From Deltaproteobacteria bacterium (GTDB lineage Bacteria > Desulfobacterota > GWC2-55-46), in the NCBI GenBank assembly GCA_016177845.1, contig JACOUO010000017.1, forward strand, positions 174,547 to 238,546: a stretch of DNA of 64,000 bases. The letters are read 5' to 3'. The notes under the pieces were generated by a model. That model was not told where the DNA came from. It made no database searches and saw only the letters and a program-made list of their open reading frames with translations. The position numbers were made by a program, and so were the translations under genes. Shown here piece after piece: positions 44,491 to 54,088 of this stretch. Numbering within the stretch: position 1 is the first letter of the stretch; the number at the start of each line of letters is the position of its first letter.

Positions 44491-45537
44491 TTGTATAATC
44501 AGGATTACGCATCCCATTCCCTGCCTCGCATAAAATGGCTCGATGTTCTTAGAGGACTCGCTATTATCCTTGTTGTTCTTTATCATTTCACGAATAGGTA
44601 TACCGGAAAATACGGGCACAATGCGTTTGCGGATGCGGTGTTCTACAGGTTTGATTTTGGCTGGATAGGAGTGCATCTTTTTTTCATGATAAGCGGCTTT
44701 ATTATTTACCTCAGTATCCAGAATAAAAAAGGGCCTCTCGATTTTTTAATTTCAAGGCTATCAAGACTTTTGCCGCCATACTGGATTTCAATAATTGTAA
44801 TACTTGCTCTGGCGCCCCTGCATGAAAAGGTTTTCAATATTCCTGAGAGATTTGACATACCAACGATATTGGCAAATTTAGGCCTCTACGCCGAGGCTCT
44901 TCAACTCCCTTTCCTTGAGGGCGCGTTCTGGACCCTCTATGTCGAATTAAGATTTTACCTCTTTTTCGCAGTCCTTTGGAAATTTGTCGATCTGAAGAAA
45001 AAATCTACTTATTACATGTCATATATTCTGCTGCTGGCTGCGGCAGGAATACCTAATTACGTAAATGATGTACCGCTCTCAGGAGGAGACCTCAACTACT
45101 TTCTCCTTTTTTGGCTTGGGATAGCCGCTTGCAAAGTGTTAATGGAGAATATGGCAATCTGGGAATATGCGTTAATTTCCTTTACGACTGCCGCAAGCAC
45201 ATTCTGGTTTCATAAGGAAAATCTCAATCTTTTTTTCGGGGTTTTGATATTCTCGGCTCTGTTTATTTTCTGTGAACGGGCATTTAAGAAGCATGGTTTT
45301 TTAGAACGCATTTTTTCGCCTCTTGCCTTTACGGGCAGGATTTCATATTCAGGCTATCTTCTGCACGACCCTATCGGTTTTCTTCTGCTCGGTGTTTTCT
45401 CGGGAATGGCATTATCCTATAACCTTTCGCTTGCGATAGCGCTCTCTGTAAGCTTTACGGCAGCTTGGTTATCTTTCCTTTTTATCGAGCGGCAGGATAA
45501 AAAAATAGCTGCTTGCATAAAGTCTTATCTTCCCTGA
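44491..45537 (+). CDS. Acyltransferase family 3 integral membrane protein
   Basis: The protein has about ten membrane helices and the family 3 motifs WLDVLRGLAIILVVLYHF, IGVHLFFMISGFIIYL and SRLSRLLPPYWIS, with GRISYSGYLLHDPIG late in the chain. Such enzymes O-acylate surface sugars such as O-antigen. The TTG at 44491 has AAGG nine bases upstream and is the likely start (348 residues); the in-frame TTG at 44443 lies inside the promoter repeat. It sits between two copies of the promoter repeat, next to a sugar-transfer gene. Confidence 0.85.
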   Translation: MYNQDYASHSLPRIKWLDVLRGLAIILVVLYHFTNRYTGKYGHNAFADAVFYRFDFGWIGVHLFFMISGFIIYLSIQNKKGPLDFLISRLSRLLPPYWISIIVILALAPLHEKVFNIPERFDIPTILANLGLYAEALQLPFLEGAFWTLYVELRFYLFFAVLWKFVDLKKKSTYYMSYILLLAAAGIPNYVNDVPLSGGDLNYFLLFWLGIAACKVLMENMAIWEYALISFTTAASTFWFHKENLNLFFGVLIFSALFIFCERAFKKHGFLERIFSPLAFTGRISYSGYLLHDPIGFLLLGVFSGMALSYNLSLAIALSVSFTAAWLSFLFIERQDKKIAACIKSYLP

Positions 45538-45556
45538 TAAGCAACGCAGCTATAAG

Positions 45557-45653
45557 TCAAAACCAACTTTCAATTGACTCTGTTTATTTAAGAAAGTAGT
45601 ATATTGTTTTTCAGTAAAACCTGGTTAAAATTCTTTGGAGTTTGGCTGGTCTT
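45557..45653 (+). repeat. 97-bp promoter-containing direct repeat, copy 2
   Basis: This copy differs at one base from 44365-44461. Promoter elements are TTGACT (45574-45579) and TAGTAT (45597-45602). It drives the following glycosyltransferase-like gene; GGAG at 45637-45640 would be its ribosome site. Confidence 0.92.
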
Positions 45654-47144
45654 ATGTCGCGGTTCAAAGAAAATATTTTCATCCTGCATGGAGTTTTTCT
45701 CTTGGCGTCCATTATCCTGCGGTTTGTGTTCCTTAACGCTCCGCAGATGCCGTATCCTGATGCGGAAACCTACGAACTTTTTGCGCTTCAGGTAGCGGAT
45801 GGGTTGAAGATAACCATGCCCACAAGGCCGCTCGGATATTCGCTTTTCATCACGGGTATCTATGAGCTTTTCGGATCTTCACGCCAGTTCGTCATTTTTG
45901 TTCAGCAAGCCCTTGGCGTGCTGTCATACCTGCTTTATTTTTCCATCTTCACTCGCTTCTTTAATAAGAAGCGGGCGGCAGCTCTCTTTGCATTTCTGGC
46001 GAGTTCGGGAAGTCTCTTCCTTGTCTACGAGAGGGCAGTGCTTTCAGACTTCCTCAATCACTTTGTCCTGCTCGCGGCTGTATTTATCTACTTTAAATAC
46101 CTCGATATGAAAAAAGCCTACCTTATGGCCCCGCTTGGTATAGCGTCTTTTATAGCCATGACCTTGCGGCCCAATTCTGCGGTATTTGCGGCAATCGTTG
46201 TGTTCTTTTTATTGGTAGAACTTGCGGTAATGCTAAAAAAGAAAAGCCCTGCCACAACCATTAAAGCCCTTGCCATATTCCTTGCGGTTGTCCTTGTCTG
46301 TAATTTCAGCTTCAAAAAGTTCTCAGAAAAGGCTGTGGGCTATGCCGGAGAGCCTGTGGGTGTGCTTGGTGTTTCCATGCTCATACGGACGGCTGATTTC
46401 GTAAACTACGCATCTCCCGCCAACAGGAAATATAAGGACAGGTTCAGGCAATTCCGGAATATGTATCTGCAGGATTATGTGCCTGCTTACGCCAACTTCC
46501 TTGCAGGCTATTCTTTGATGACCGACATTGACTGCGCCATGCCTGAAGAGACAAGACGCATTTATAATGAAGTCGCGATGAGCGCGCAGTCGTACTACGG
46601 GGCGCACAGGGTAGGGGAGAGGTATTTCAGCACGAATGATATCTTAAGAGAGCTTAAGTGTGACATGGGTACCATTGATAAGGCTTTCCTCGATATCTCA
46701 AAAGAGGCGATATTCTCAAACCCTTTAGCCTTCTCAGGGTCTGTAGTTAAGAATATGATGGACTTCATAGAATCCAAGCAGTGGGAGATGACATCGTTTC
46801 AGAAGTTCGGCTCTGAAAAAGATTCTCCCGCACTCGCGGGTATTGCACAGCTTTATCTCAGTATAGATAAGGTGTTCGGAAATGCGTGGGTATCGCGCGC
46901 GCTTACTTTTATCTTTATCATCGGCGCAATCGGTTTCTTCATCAAGAGAGATAAAAACCTCAAGCCTGTTGCCTTTCTGCTCTGCATCCTTGCAGCCAAC
47001 TACCTCGTCTTCGGCATTATCGCCGACCACCCGGCCCCAAGATATAAAATGACGAACTACTGGATTCAGTTCCTGTTGTTCTTTTATTTTATCGGGGTGT
47101 TGATTTTCAGGAATAAGGAAAAGTCTTTAGAGGATAACAAATAA
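45654..47144 (+). CDS. Polytopic glycosyltransferase-like membrane protein (GT-C type)
   Basis: About 12 predicted membrane helices and an acidic first periplasmic loop (PYPDAETYELFALQVADG, then PLGYSLF) suggest a GT-C fold such as ArnT or PMT-type transferases, in which Asp/Glu of that loop is catalytic. Further blocks are YERAVLSDFLNHF and TLRPNSAVFA. I prefer the ATG at 45654 (496 residues), with GGAG 13 bases upstream. It is likely to add a lipid-linked sugar to a surface glycan; donor and acceptor are unknown. Confidence 0.72.
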   Translation: MSRFKENIFILHGVFLLASIILRFVFLNAPQMPYPDAETYELFALQVADGLKITMPTRPLGYSLFITGIYELFGSSRQFVIFVQQALGVLSYLLYFSIFTRFFNKKRAAALFAFLASSGSLFLVYERAVLSDFLNHFVLLAAVFIYFKYLDMKKAYLMAPLGIASFIAMTLRPNSAVFAAIVVFFLLVELAVMLKKKSPATTIKALAIFLAVVLVCNFSFKKFSEKAVGYAGEPVGVLGVSMLIRTADFVNYASPANRKYKDRFRQFRNMYLQDYVPAYANFLAGYSLMTDIDCAMPEETRRIYNEVAMSAQSYYGAHRVGERYFSTNDILRELKCDMGTIDKAFLDISKEAIFSNPLAFSGSVVKNMMDFIESKQWEMTSFQKFGSEKDSPALAGIAQLYLSIDKVFGNAWVSRALTFIFIIGAIGFFIKRDKNLKPVAFLLCILAANYLVFGIIADHPAPRYKMTNYWIQFLLFFYFIGVLIFRNKEKSLEDNK

Positions 47145-47225
47145 AAGACCCATCCCATACCGGAGGGAGGACGGGCGTCTCCGGCAACAAAGGTGACGCG
47201 CCTCCTGCATCACGGGATAGGTCTT
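47145..47225. ncRNA. Candidate pseudoknotted structure right after the glycosyltransferase gene
   Basis: Outer stem 47145-47156 pairs with 47214-47225 (11 of 12). Inside, CCGGAG (47160-47165) pairs with 47179-47184, and its 13-base loop (GGAGG and GCGT) can pair with ACGC and CCTCC at 47196-47205, giving a pseudoknot. It starts one base after the stop codon. On the minus strand a T-rich tail follows, so it could also serve as a terminator for that strand. Confidence 0.5.
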
Positions 47226-47280
47226 AGTTTAAGATACACTCGCCATTTGAAGATGTCAATTTAGTAAGATAAGCCTTTTG

Positions 47281-47306
47281 CGGGAGCAGGTTTGAAACCT
47301 GTTCCG
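47281..47306. repeat. Short perfect-arm hairpin
   Basis: GGAGCAGGTTT and AAACCTGTTCC form an 11-bp hairpin with one wobble between convergent genes. Purpose unknown; it resembles small dispersed palindromes. Confidence 0.5.
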
Positions 47307-47405
47307 AAAATTTGATTCAGGTTGCAAAACTTAATTTCCACCCCTGCCTGCTAACCCCTTTAAAAGCCGGATACCCGGAACCGGTAGACGGGCTGTACCT
47401 CACAA

Positions 47406-49856
47406 TCAGAATACTAAATGCTCCGGCTTGCCGATATGATATCCTTGGGCATAGTCTACGCCAAGTTTCTTTGCTATCTTAAATGATTCCTCGCTCTCAA
47501 CGAATTCGGCAATGCTCTTTATCCCCATACCTCTTGCCACATCAGCAATGGCCTTGACAAAAAGCTGGTCGTTCCTGTTTTTTTTGAGGTTGCGTATGAA
47601 GGAACCGTCTATTTTTATATAGTCCACATCCAGTTCCCTCAGATATGTGAAAGAAGTGAAGCCCACGCCGAAATCATCGAGGGATAAATGGCATCCTATC
47701 GATTTCAGAGCCTTGATGAATTTTACGGCCCGTTCGATGTCGAATACTGCCGCCGTCTCCGTGATCTCAAAGACTATATGGTCCGGATCGGCCCCTGTTT
47801 CCGCTATGGCGGACTGGATGAACAGGAGCAGTTCCTCATCCATCAAGTCCTTTCCGGACAGGTTTATGCTGAAGGTAAGAGATTTGCCTTTACTGCTTGC
47901 CTCCGACATGAGTTTCAGAGTCTTTTTTATGATTTGCCTGTCAATGGCGCCAATTATGTTGAACCTCTCGGCTACTTCGATAAAGGCGCCGGGCAGAAGA
48001 ATGTTGCCTTCTTCATCGCGCATCCGCGCCAGCGCCTCATAGTGGCGGATCTTGTTGTCGTTCAGCCCCATTATGGGCTGGGCCCATACCTCAAAGCGGT
48101 CGTCCTCGAGGGCTTTGAGTATCCGCTCCTTCCATTTGAGCCTTGAATGGATGTCTTCCAGAATATGGTCTTCATTGCGGTAGAGGTGGCATCTGTTGCG
48201 GCCAAGCTCCTTGGCGCGGTACATGGCCGCATCAACCTTGGTGAAGAGTTCGCTCACAGTGGCCCCGTGAACGGGATAGACGGCCGCGCCTATGCTTACT
48301 GACAAACGGAAAGGATGATTTCCTGGACGGAACTCCTCTATCTGTTCCCTTACCTTCTCGGCCATTTCCATCCCCTTGCTTTCATCCATTGACGGCAGAT
48401 AGATCGCGAACTCATCTCCGCCAAGCCGCCCCAGGATGGATTCCTTGTCCTGAAGGACTTTCTTAAGCAGCCTTGATACGTTTCTGAGTATTTCGTCACC
48501 CATGCCATGGCCGTACGAATCGTTTATGAATTTAAAGTGATCGATGTCAAGCATCAGTAAAGCGCCCGGCTCCCTGTCTTCCAGATTGTATAAAAGCCGC
48601 TCGCCCAACAGTTCCATAAAACTCGACCTGTTCAGAAGGTCGGTCATCTCGTCGTGAAAAGCAAGGTATTTGATCTTTTCCTCTGACGCCCTTTTTTCAG
48701 TGATGTCCTCCTGGACCGCGAGGAAATTTATGATCTTTCCGTTCCTGTCCTTGACAGGGCTTATGACCGTATTGCACCAGTAACGCCCGCCGAATTTCGT
48801 TTTATTTTTCAGGACGCCGCGCCATGTCCACCCTCCTTTTATTGTGCCCCACATCTCCCCGTACAGGGAATCGGGGGTCTCACCGGAAGAAAGGATGCGG
48901 GGCGTCTGGCCCAGGGCTTCCTCCCTGGCGTACCCTGTGACCACTTCAAAAACCGGATTTACATATTCGATGACCCCGTTGATGTCCGTGATGAATACGA
49001 CATTGCTGCTCTGTTCTATTGCCGCGGAAAGCTTTTTAATCTCAAGCACCGCCTGCCTCTGTTCCGTGACATCGATTGCGTAAATATTAATGTAGCCGCT
49101 TTCCGCTACCGGCGCGAATACCATCGAGAATATACGGTCTTTATTCTTTATCTCGTGTATTTTACTTTTTTGAGAGCCGTAGATGTCTTTGACGGTCTGC
49201 TTCAACTCCTCTGGCACCGGCTGCCCTACTTCACAGCCCCATTCATTCAGCAAAGGGGCGCTCGCGTCGTTTCCGTACAGCACCGTCCCGTCCTGCGCGA
49301 TGCGCAGCACCGGGTTAGGGTTTTCCGAAGGAAACTTCGCCAGAACTTTTATCTGTTCCTCTGCCCGCTCGCGTTCAATGATCTCGGTGCGTAATGCGTC
49401 ATTGGACCGCTTGAGCTCGGCCGCCTGCATCTCAAGCTGTGAGTTGACTTTGCGCAGTTGGTCGGGGCTGGGCATTGCAAGGGCTTTTGGGATAAGAGGC
49501 CACAGCAACACGGCGGTTATGACAGAGGACGCGGCGGTGACGGCCTTTATGTAGCCTTCAAGCCAGTAAGCCGGTGTCCATATAGTCCAAACGCTCATCA
49601 GATGGGTTGTCCCGCACGCAAGGATGAAAATACCGAACAGGACGAACATCCAGCGGAAGGCCAGGTCCCTGCGGGTGCATACAAAATAAACCAGCGCAAC
49701 GGGGATGGAGTAGTACGACATTACAATCAACAAATCTGAGACCACATGCAGCCAGAGCAGGTCAGGTTGCCACAAGTAACAATGTCCGTGCGGCATAAAG
49801 GCGTCAGAGCCGAAAAACCTGTTCATAAGATCAATGTATGTTCTCAGATGATCCAT
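47406..49856 (-). CDS. Ethylene-receptor-like sensor fused to PAS-PAS-GGDEF-EAL
   Basis: Residues ~30-125 form three membrane helices that match the plant and cyanobacterial ethylene-binding domain: Asp41, Tyr48, Ile51, Cys81 and His85 (DLLIVMSYYSIP, ILACGTTHL) sit at exactly the spacing of ETR1 Asp25, Tyr32, Ile35, Cys65 and His69, the last two being copper ligands. A coiled coil, two PAS domains (~170-390), a GGDEF domain (RLGGDEFAIYL, no RxxD I-site) and an EAL domain follow. The EAL domain keeps YEALARM, FEITET, LDDFGVG and KIDGSFI, so phosphodiesterase activity is likely. GGAGG lies before the ATG. It is predicted to link a small ligand, perhaps ethylene, to c-di-GMP. Confidence 0.88.
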   Translation of the reverse strand: MDHLRTYIDLMNRFFGSDAFMPHGHCYLWQPDLLWLHVVSDLLIVMSYYSIPVALVYFVCTRRDLAFRWMFVLFGIFILACGTTHLMSVWTIWTPAYWLEGYIKAVTAASSVITAVLLWPLIPKALAMPSPDQLRKVNSQLEMQAAELKRSNDALRTEIIERERAEEQIKVLAKFPSENPNPVLRIAQDGTVLYGNDASAPLLNEWGCEVGQPVPEELKQTVKDIYGSQKSKIHEIKNKDRIFSMVFAPVAESGYINIYAIDVTEQRQAVLEIKKLSAAIEQSSNVVFITDINGVIEYVNPVFEVVTGYAREEALGQTPRILSSGETPDSLYGEMWGTIKGGWTWRGVLKNKTKFGGRYWCNTVISPVKDRNGKIINFLAVQEDITEKRASEEKIKYLAFHDEMTDLLNRSSFMELLGERLLYNLEDREPGALLMLDIDHFKFINDSYGHGMGDEILRNVSRLLKKVLQDKESILGRLGGDEFAIYLPSMDESKGMEMAEKVREQIEEFRPGNHPFRLSVSIGAAVYPVHGATVSELFTKVDAAMYRAKELGRNRCHLYRNEDHILEDIHSRLKWKERILKALEDDRFEVWAQPIMGLNDNKIRHYEALARMRDEEGNILLPGAFIEVAERFNIIGAIDRQIIKKTLKLMSEASSKGKSLTFSINLSGKDLMDEELLLFIQSAIAETGADPDHIVFEITETAAVFDIERAVKFIKALKSIGCHLSLDDFGVGFTSFTYLRELDVDYIKIDGSFIRNLKKNRNDQLFVKAIADVARGMGIKSIAEFVESEESFKIAKKLGVDYAQGYHIGKPEHLVF

Positions 49857-50743
49857 GCGGCGCCTCCGTCATTAACCTTCCTGACAATCCGCCGGCTGTT
49901 ATCAGCGGTGAGAGTTTTAAATATCGTTATATACATTTATCCTCCTAATGGGGGGTGGTGACTTCATTAATAAATTTCAGTTTAATAGCACCGCTTGATT
50001 GACTGAAAATATCCAGGCAGAATAATTGGTAACAATTATAGCATTTTGGGAAATAAATCGCTTAACAGAATGGATTTGCAAGAAAACAAATACTTAAGGA
50101 AGGACGCAAAGATAGTTCACTTTCTGAGTTGGCTCCATACGGCGGCGGGCACTGAAGGCAAAGTAGATGTACTTAAAAAAGGTTAGTGAGATGCAGGAAG
50201 GGGAATTCATTGACGCCCTTTCTGAGGCACCGTATAAGCTTTTGTGTCAGGGTGATAAATATACTGATAGAAGGCCTCTTGGCTTATCGGGAGCCCGGAA
50301 ATTGGTGGTTATTAAATCTCTCTAAGACACAGGTGAACATATTCTCTTTTTGAAATAGCCACTTAGGATAGGATAGGATAGTCCTTCCTGCTCTCCCAAT
50401 TGTTGCTTTGTTATTGAACCGGCTTATGTTATCCTAACAAAGGAAAAAAAGATTATTGAAGATCCAATGGCGCTCACGCCGGTTTCCGAAAAACACGACT
50501 GCGCCGGGATTGAAAGTCAAACGCTGAGATGAAAAAATGGAACACACGCTCAAAATCAGGTTGTACATCGTGCTAAGCGCGGTTTTCCTCTCCGCTTTAT
50601 CCATATAAACCGGGACAACATGCCCAATCGCCGCGCTAATGGAAGGAGCAGGCAGGTTGGCTTAATCAGCCCAATATTTTTTTTGAACCGTTGGGTTTCG
50701 CCTTGCTCAACCACAACCTACGATCACTGAAAATGAGGGAAAC
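49857..50743. other. Gene-poor region at the left edge of the TPR island
   Basis: No convincing gene is seen in these 890 bases. Two short frames (50191-50325, 44 codons; and one of 38 codons from ~50071) and a signal-peptide-like stub ending in ATCCATATAA near 50610 look like decayed remnants. A short GGATA tandem repeat lies at ~50365-50382. The last ~100 bases (50644-50743) are a diverged copy of those before the second TPR copy (51750-51857). Confidence 0.5.
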
Positions 50744-51736
50744 ATGAGAATTAAAACAAGTTTCATCCTTGTCATCATCTTCATCATGGCTGCGGGGGCT
50801 GTGTTTGCCCAAACCCCGCGTGAAGAGTTGCAGCAGATGGTCGAGCAGTTGCAGAAGACGCCGAACGACAACGTGCTGCGCGAAAAGATCATCAAGTTCG
50901 CCACAACTCTCAAACCCGCGCCGGCGATTCCGGAGGAGGCTCGCGAGCCGTTTGTCATGGGAGCGACGGTGCTGAAGAAGGCCAGCGATGTTGCTGGAGC
51001 CAGCAAGGCCGTAGATTTGTTCACCCAAGCCCTCAACATCGCCCCGTGGTTTGCCGATGCCTACTACAACCGCGCGATAGCACGCGAGGCCGCAGGCCAG
51101 TTCGAGCCGGCCATTGATGACCTCAAGCTCTACCTCGAATTCAAACTCACCGATGCCGAGCGCCGTGAGGCGCAGGACAAAATCTATTCCCTCAAAGCTG
51201 ACGCCCAGTTAGCTTCCGCCAAGAAAGCTGAACAGGACAAAATTGCCGGCGCCGAGGAGGCAAAGCGCCAGGCCCAGCAGGCCAAGCGCGATGTGATTAC
51301 GCAAATCAAAAACGCTGTGGCGAATCGCAAATACAACGAATCATTGCTCAGCTACAGCGACGACTCCCGTCGTATGTGGGCCGGAGTGAATCAGTATGAG
51401 TTGTTTGGCGGCGGGAAATACTGGCTGTATGGCAACTATGATTATTATATTTATTTTTGGAAATTCTTCGAAGAACGAGCCGAGGTGTGGGTTACCGACA
51501 ATAATGGTTACCAATACTGTTTAGTTCGCGGGGAGTCTTGGGGGCCTAAAATCACCGACATGCGCTGGTTTAACGGATGCTCTTCGGACAATCAGTTGCA
51601 GTGGTGGGGATATTTTGATCTCTACACTGGTTATTTATACACGGGCGCTGGAAGTAGTAATAATAGGCCAATCAACGACTCTGAATTCGATCCGGACAAG
51701 CGCTACTCCTACCATCGGTACGCACCGTTAAAGTGA
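50744..51736 (+). CDS. Secreted TPR-family protein, array copy 1
   Basis: The 330-residue protein has a signal peptide (~1-22) and the array's shared N-terminal block: TPREELQQMVEQLQKTPNDN, LREKIIKFA, then LKPAPAIPEEAREPF. A TPR-like segment (LFTQALNIAPWFADAYYNRA, AIDDLKLYLEF) follows, then a coiled coil (~155-200) and a Tyr/Trp-rich C-terminal domain (WAGVNQYELFGGGKYWLYGN) found in no other copy. It should be periplasmic or secreted. Function unknown. The base composition is richer in G+C and in GCG/GCC codons than the housekeeping genes to the left. Confidence 0.8.
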   Translation: MRIKTSFILVIIFIMAAGAVFAQTPREELQQMVEQLQKTPNDNVLREKIIKFATTLKPAPAIPEEAREPFVMGATVLKKASDVAGASKAVDLFTQALNIAPWFADAYYNRAIAREAAGQFEPAIDDLKLYLEFKLTDAERREAQDKIYSLKADAQLASAKKAEQDKIAGAEEAKRQAQQAKRDVITQIKNAVANRKYNESLLSYSDDSRRMWAGVNQYELFGGGKYWLYGNYDYYIYFWKFFEERAEVWVTDNNGYQYCLVRGESWGPKITDMRWFNGCSSDNQLQWWGYFDLYTGYLYTGAGSSNNRPINDSEFDPDKRYSYHRYAPLK

Positions 51737-51857
51737 AACTCAAGGCGGGTACAATCTCTTGCAGCAGGTAAGTTGGTTTCATCAATCCAACATTTTTTTG
51801 AACCGTTTGGTTTCGCCTTGCTCAACCACAACCTGCGATTGTTGAAAATGAGGGAAG

Positions 51858-52739
51858 CATGAGAACTAAAACAAGTTTTCATCCTTGTCATAATCTTCAT
51901 CATGGCTGCGGGGGCTGTGTTTGCCCAAACCCCGCGTGAAGAGTTGCAGCAGATGGTCGAGCAGTCGCAGAAGACGCCGAACGACAACGCGCTGCGCTAA
52001 AAGATCATCAAGCTCGCGCCAATGTTGAAGCCATCGCCCGCCTTGCCCGATACGGCAATTGCCTTCGAGGGCCGCGCGCAGTTCGCTTTCAGGAGCGCCA
52101 AATCCGAGGGCGATTTTCTTAAAGCGGCTCAGGAGTATGAAAAAGCCGTCGCGCCGTGGGTGCCGGGTTATTACGCCGACCTGTGCACGATTTACGAGAA
52201 AGCGGACAAATTTGAGGACGCCAGGCGTCACTGCGGGTTTTACCTGATCGGTCTCAACGATCCCGCACAAGTAACTGACGTCAAGCGGCGTATTGCCGGG
52301 CTTGAGTTTGGTATTGAAAAGGTAACTAAACAAGCCGTAAACAGAGCGCAGGAACAGCGCATTAGTGGAGCTTGGAAATATCCGCACGCAGCGGGTGATG
52401 GAGTTCCTCGGTTGCAAATACTTCCCGTACGACAAAACTCAGATGGCAAATGGAATTTTTTACAGGATTATTATATTGACAATAAACAAGTCATTAAGGA
52501 AGCGCCCATACGGTGCGCATGATCTATCTCTCGTGGATAGTGATCTGCGTTTCAAGATTGTCGAAAAAAGTGTGAGCGGCGGGATTTGCGGAACCTACGA
52601 TGTGAGGGGCAATGTTTCTGCTGACGGCAATACTTTGAATCTCTCCTATACACTAATGCCCTTCGCGTTCGATTGGCCTGATGAGGATTGTCCTGTGAAG
52701 AGCAGTTATGGGTCTTATGTTCGTACATACAAAAGGTAG
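51858..52739 (+). pseudogene. Broken TPR-family gene, array copy 2
   Basis: The upstream ~100 bases and the signal-peptide region are a near copy of copy 1, but an extra T near 51877 shifts the frame, a TAA at 51998-52000 replaces a GAA codon in the conserved block, and a third frame change near 52505 separates the last part. The pieces read as the shared N-block, a TPR part (FLKAAQEYEKAVAPWVPGYY) and a C-terminal beta domain starting ISGAWKYP and ending GNVSADGNTLNLSY. Three lesions make a working product unlikely. Confidence 0.82.
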
Positions 52740-52784
52740 CAATCATGTTAGGGTGCCTGGAATACACCCAACAAGGGAGAAAGA

Positions 52785-54050
52785 ATGAAACACACATACA
52801 ACATTAAGATGCGCATGGCGCTTTGGGCTGCCGTGGGAATTATTTGCTTTGCTTCCGCTCCTGCGACGGCTGGCGAGCCGGCATGGTGGACGCAGCAAAA
52901 AAGAGACTGCGGCTTACCCTCTAACCTCGCCTATAACGACTGGGACGGGAAATGCAATAGCACAACCGGCATTACTTCCGCGCCCGGCTACGATTACGAG
53001 GCCGCGCGTCGTGCTCAGGAGGCAGCGGCTGCTGCCGAACGCCAACGACAGCAGGAAGAAGCAGACCGCATAGAGCGCGAGCATCAGGCCGAAATAAAGC
53101 GCCAAGCCGACTTCATCCGAGACCGCGACGCGGCGGCGAAGACGCTCAAGGGATCGTCCGGCCAGGCGATGGACCAACTTAAAGGCCTTTCGGGCACGGA
53201 CAGTTCCGGCCTCAAGGGCAGCGGATTCGACACTGGCAACACCGGCTTGAAAGGGCTCAGGGGCAGCGATAACGCTGACCAAAAAGCTCGCTCTCAACCC
53301 GCGTCACACACCGACGCCTCTGTGGTGGATGCGCGCAATGTCCCGACGGGCTTGCAGAAAACCCTGGAAAACGCCATTGCCATCGCCTATTCATCTGCGC
53401 CGCCCGGCGTCAGCGACCGTGTCCGTAAAGGATTCCAGGCCGTCATGGAGCGCGATTGGAAGGTCGCCAAAGCCTGGTTTGAAGACGCCCTCAAGCTCGA
53501 CCCCAACAACGTCGGTCTCAAGCGCCTGGTAGCCCTTGCCGATATTTCGCAGCAGCCCAACAAGCAGTCCGCCACGGTGGATGAGCGTAACGAGCCGGCC
53601 GGCCTTGGCGGCAAATCGGATATGAAGGGATCGAGCGCGCAGCCGAGCAAGACAAAACCCGCACAGACAGCCGGGCAGCTGCAGCTGCCCGATCCGAACG
53701 ATATTTATTTGCTATTTCCGGGGCTGGAAGCGACAACCGATCCGAACCTGCAACTGCCCACTCCGGACGATATTGATTATCTATTTCCTGGATTGAAAGA
53801 GATGGATGACAAGGCAGCGCAGGATTATCTGTTCGGCCTTGATCCATACCCTGCTGCGTCGAAATCCGGGAAAATCAAATCCAAGTCCGAGCGTAAAGAG
53901 GGAATTCTTGATCGCACCAAGCGCGCCGTCAAGGAGACCCGCGAAAAGGACCCACAGACCAAGGAGAAACTCAAGCGCATGCCCAAGCATGGGGACTCGG
54001 TCGGAGGAAAACCCGCAGCCGATGAGATCAACTTCGGCGGCAAGAACTAA
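52785..54050 (+). CDS. Secreted coiled-coil protein with LKG and FPGL repeats
   Basis: The 421-residue protein has a signal peptide (~1-30) followed by an Ala/Gln/Glu-rich coiled coil (~72-115), a Gly/Ser-rich stretch with LKGSSG, LKGLSG and LKGSGF repeats (~120-165), a short TPR-like segment (AWFEDALKLDPNN), two copies of LQLPxPxDIxxLFPGL (~300-340) and a basic C-terminus. No known family is recognised. A ribosome site (AAGGGAGAAAGA) precedes the ATG. It lies between TPR-array copies 2 and 3 on the same strand. Its repeats suggest a structural or binding role. Confidence 0.75.
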   Translation: MKHTYNIKMRMALWAAVGIICFASAPATAGEPAWWTQQKRDCGLPSNLAYNDWDGKCNSTTGITSAPGYDYEAARRAQEAAAAAERQRQQEEADRIEREHQAEIKRQADFIRDRDAAAKTLKGSSGQAMDQLKGLSGTDSSGLKGSGFDTGNTGLKGLRGSDNADQKARSQPASHTDASVVDARNVPTGLQKTLENAIAIAYSSAPPGVSDRVRKGFQAVMERDWKVAKAWFEDALKLDPNNVGLKRLVALADISQQPNKQSATVDERNEPAGLGGKSDMKGSSAQPSKTKPAQTAGQLQLPDPNDIYLLFPGLEATTDPNLQLPTPDDIDYLFPGLKEMDDKAAQDYLFGLDPYPAASKSGKIKSKSERKEGILDRTKRAVKETREKDPQTKEKLKRMPKHGDSVGGKPAADEINFGGKN

Positions 54051-54088
54051 GCCTCGAATGCACCCTGCTGAATAAAGGAGAACAAACC

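Noticed and set aside
50191..50325. Short frames (38 and 44 codons) in the region before the TPR array
   Set aside because: No hydrophobic or domain pattern and no family resemblance; the first has no clear ribosome site. They may be decayed gene remnants.
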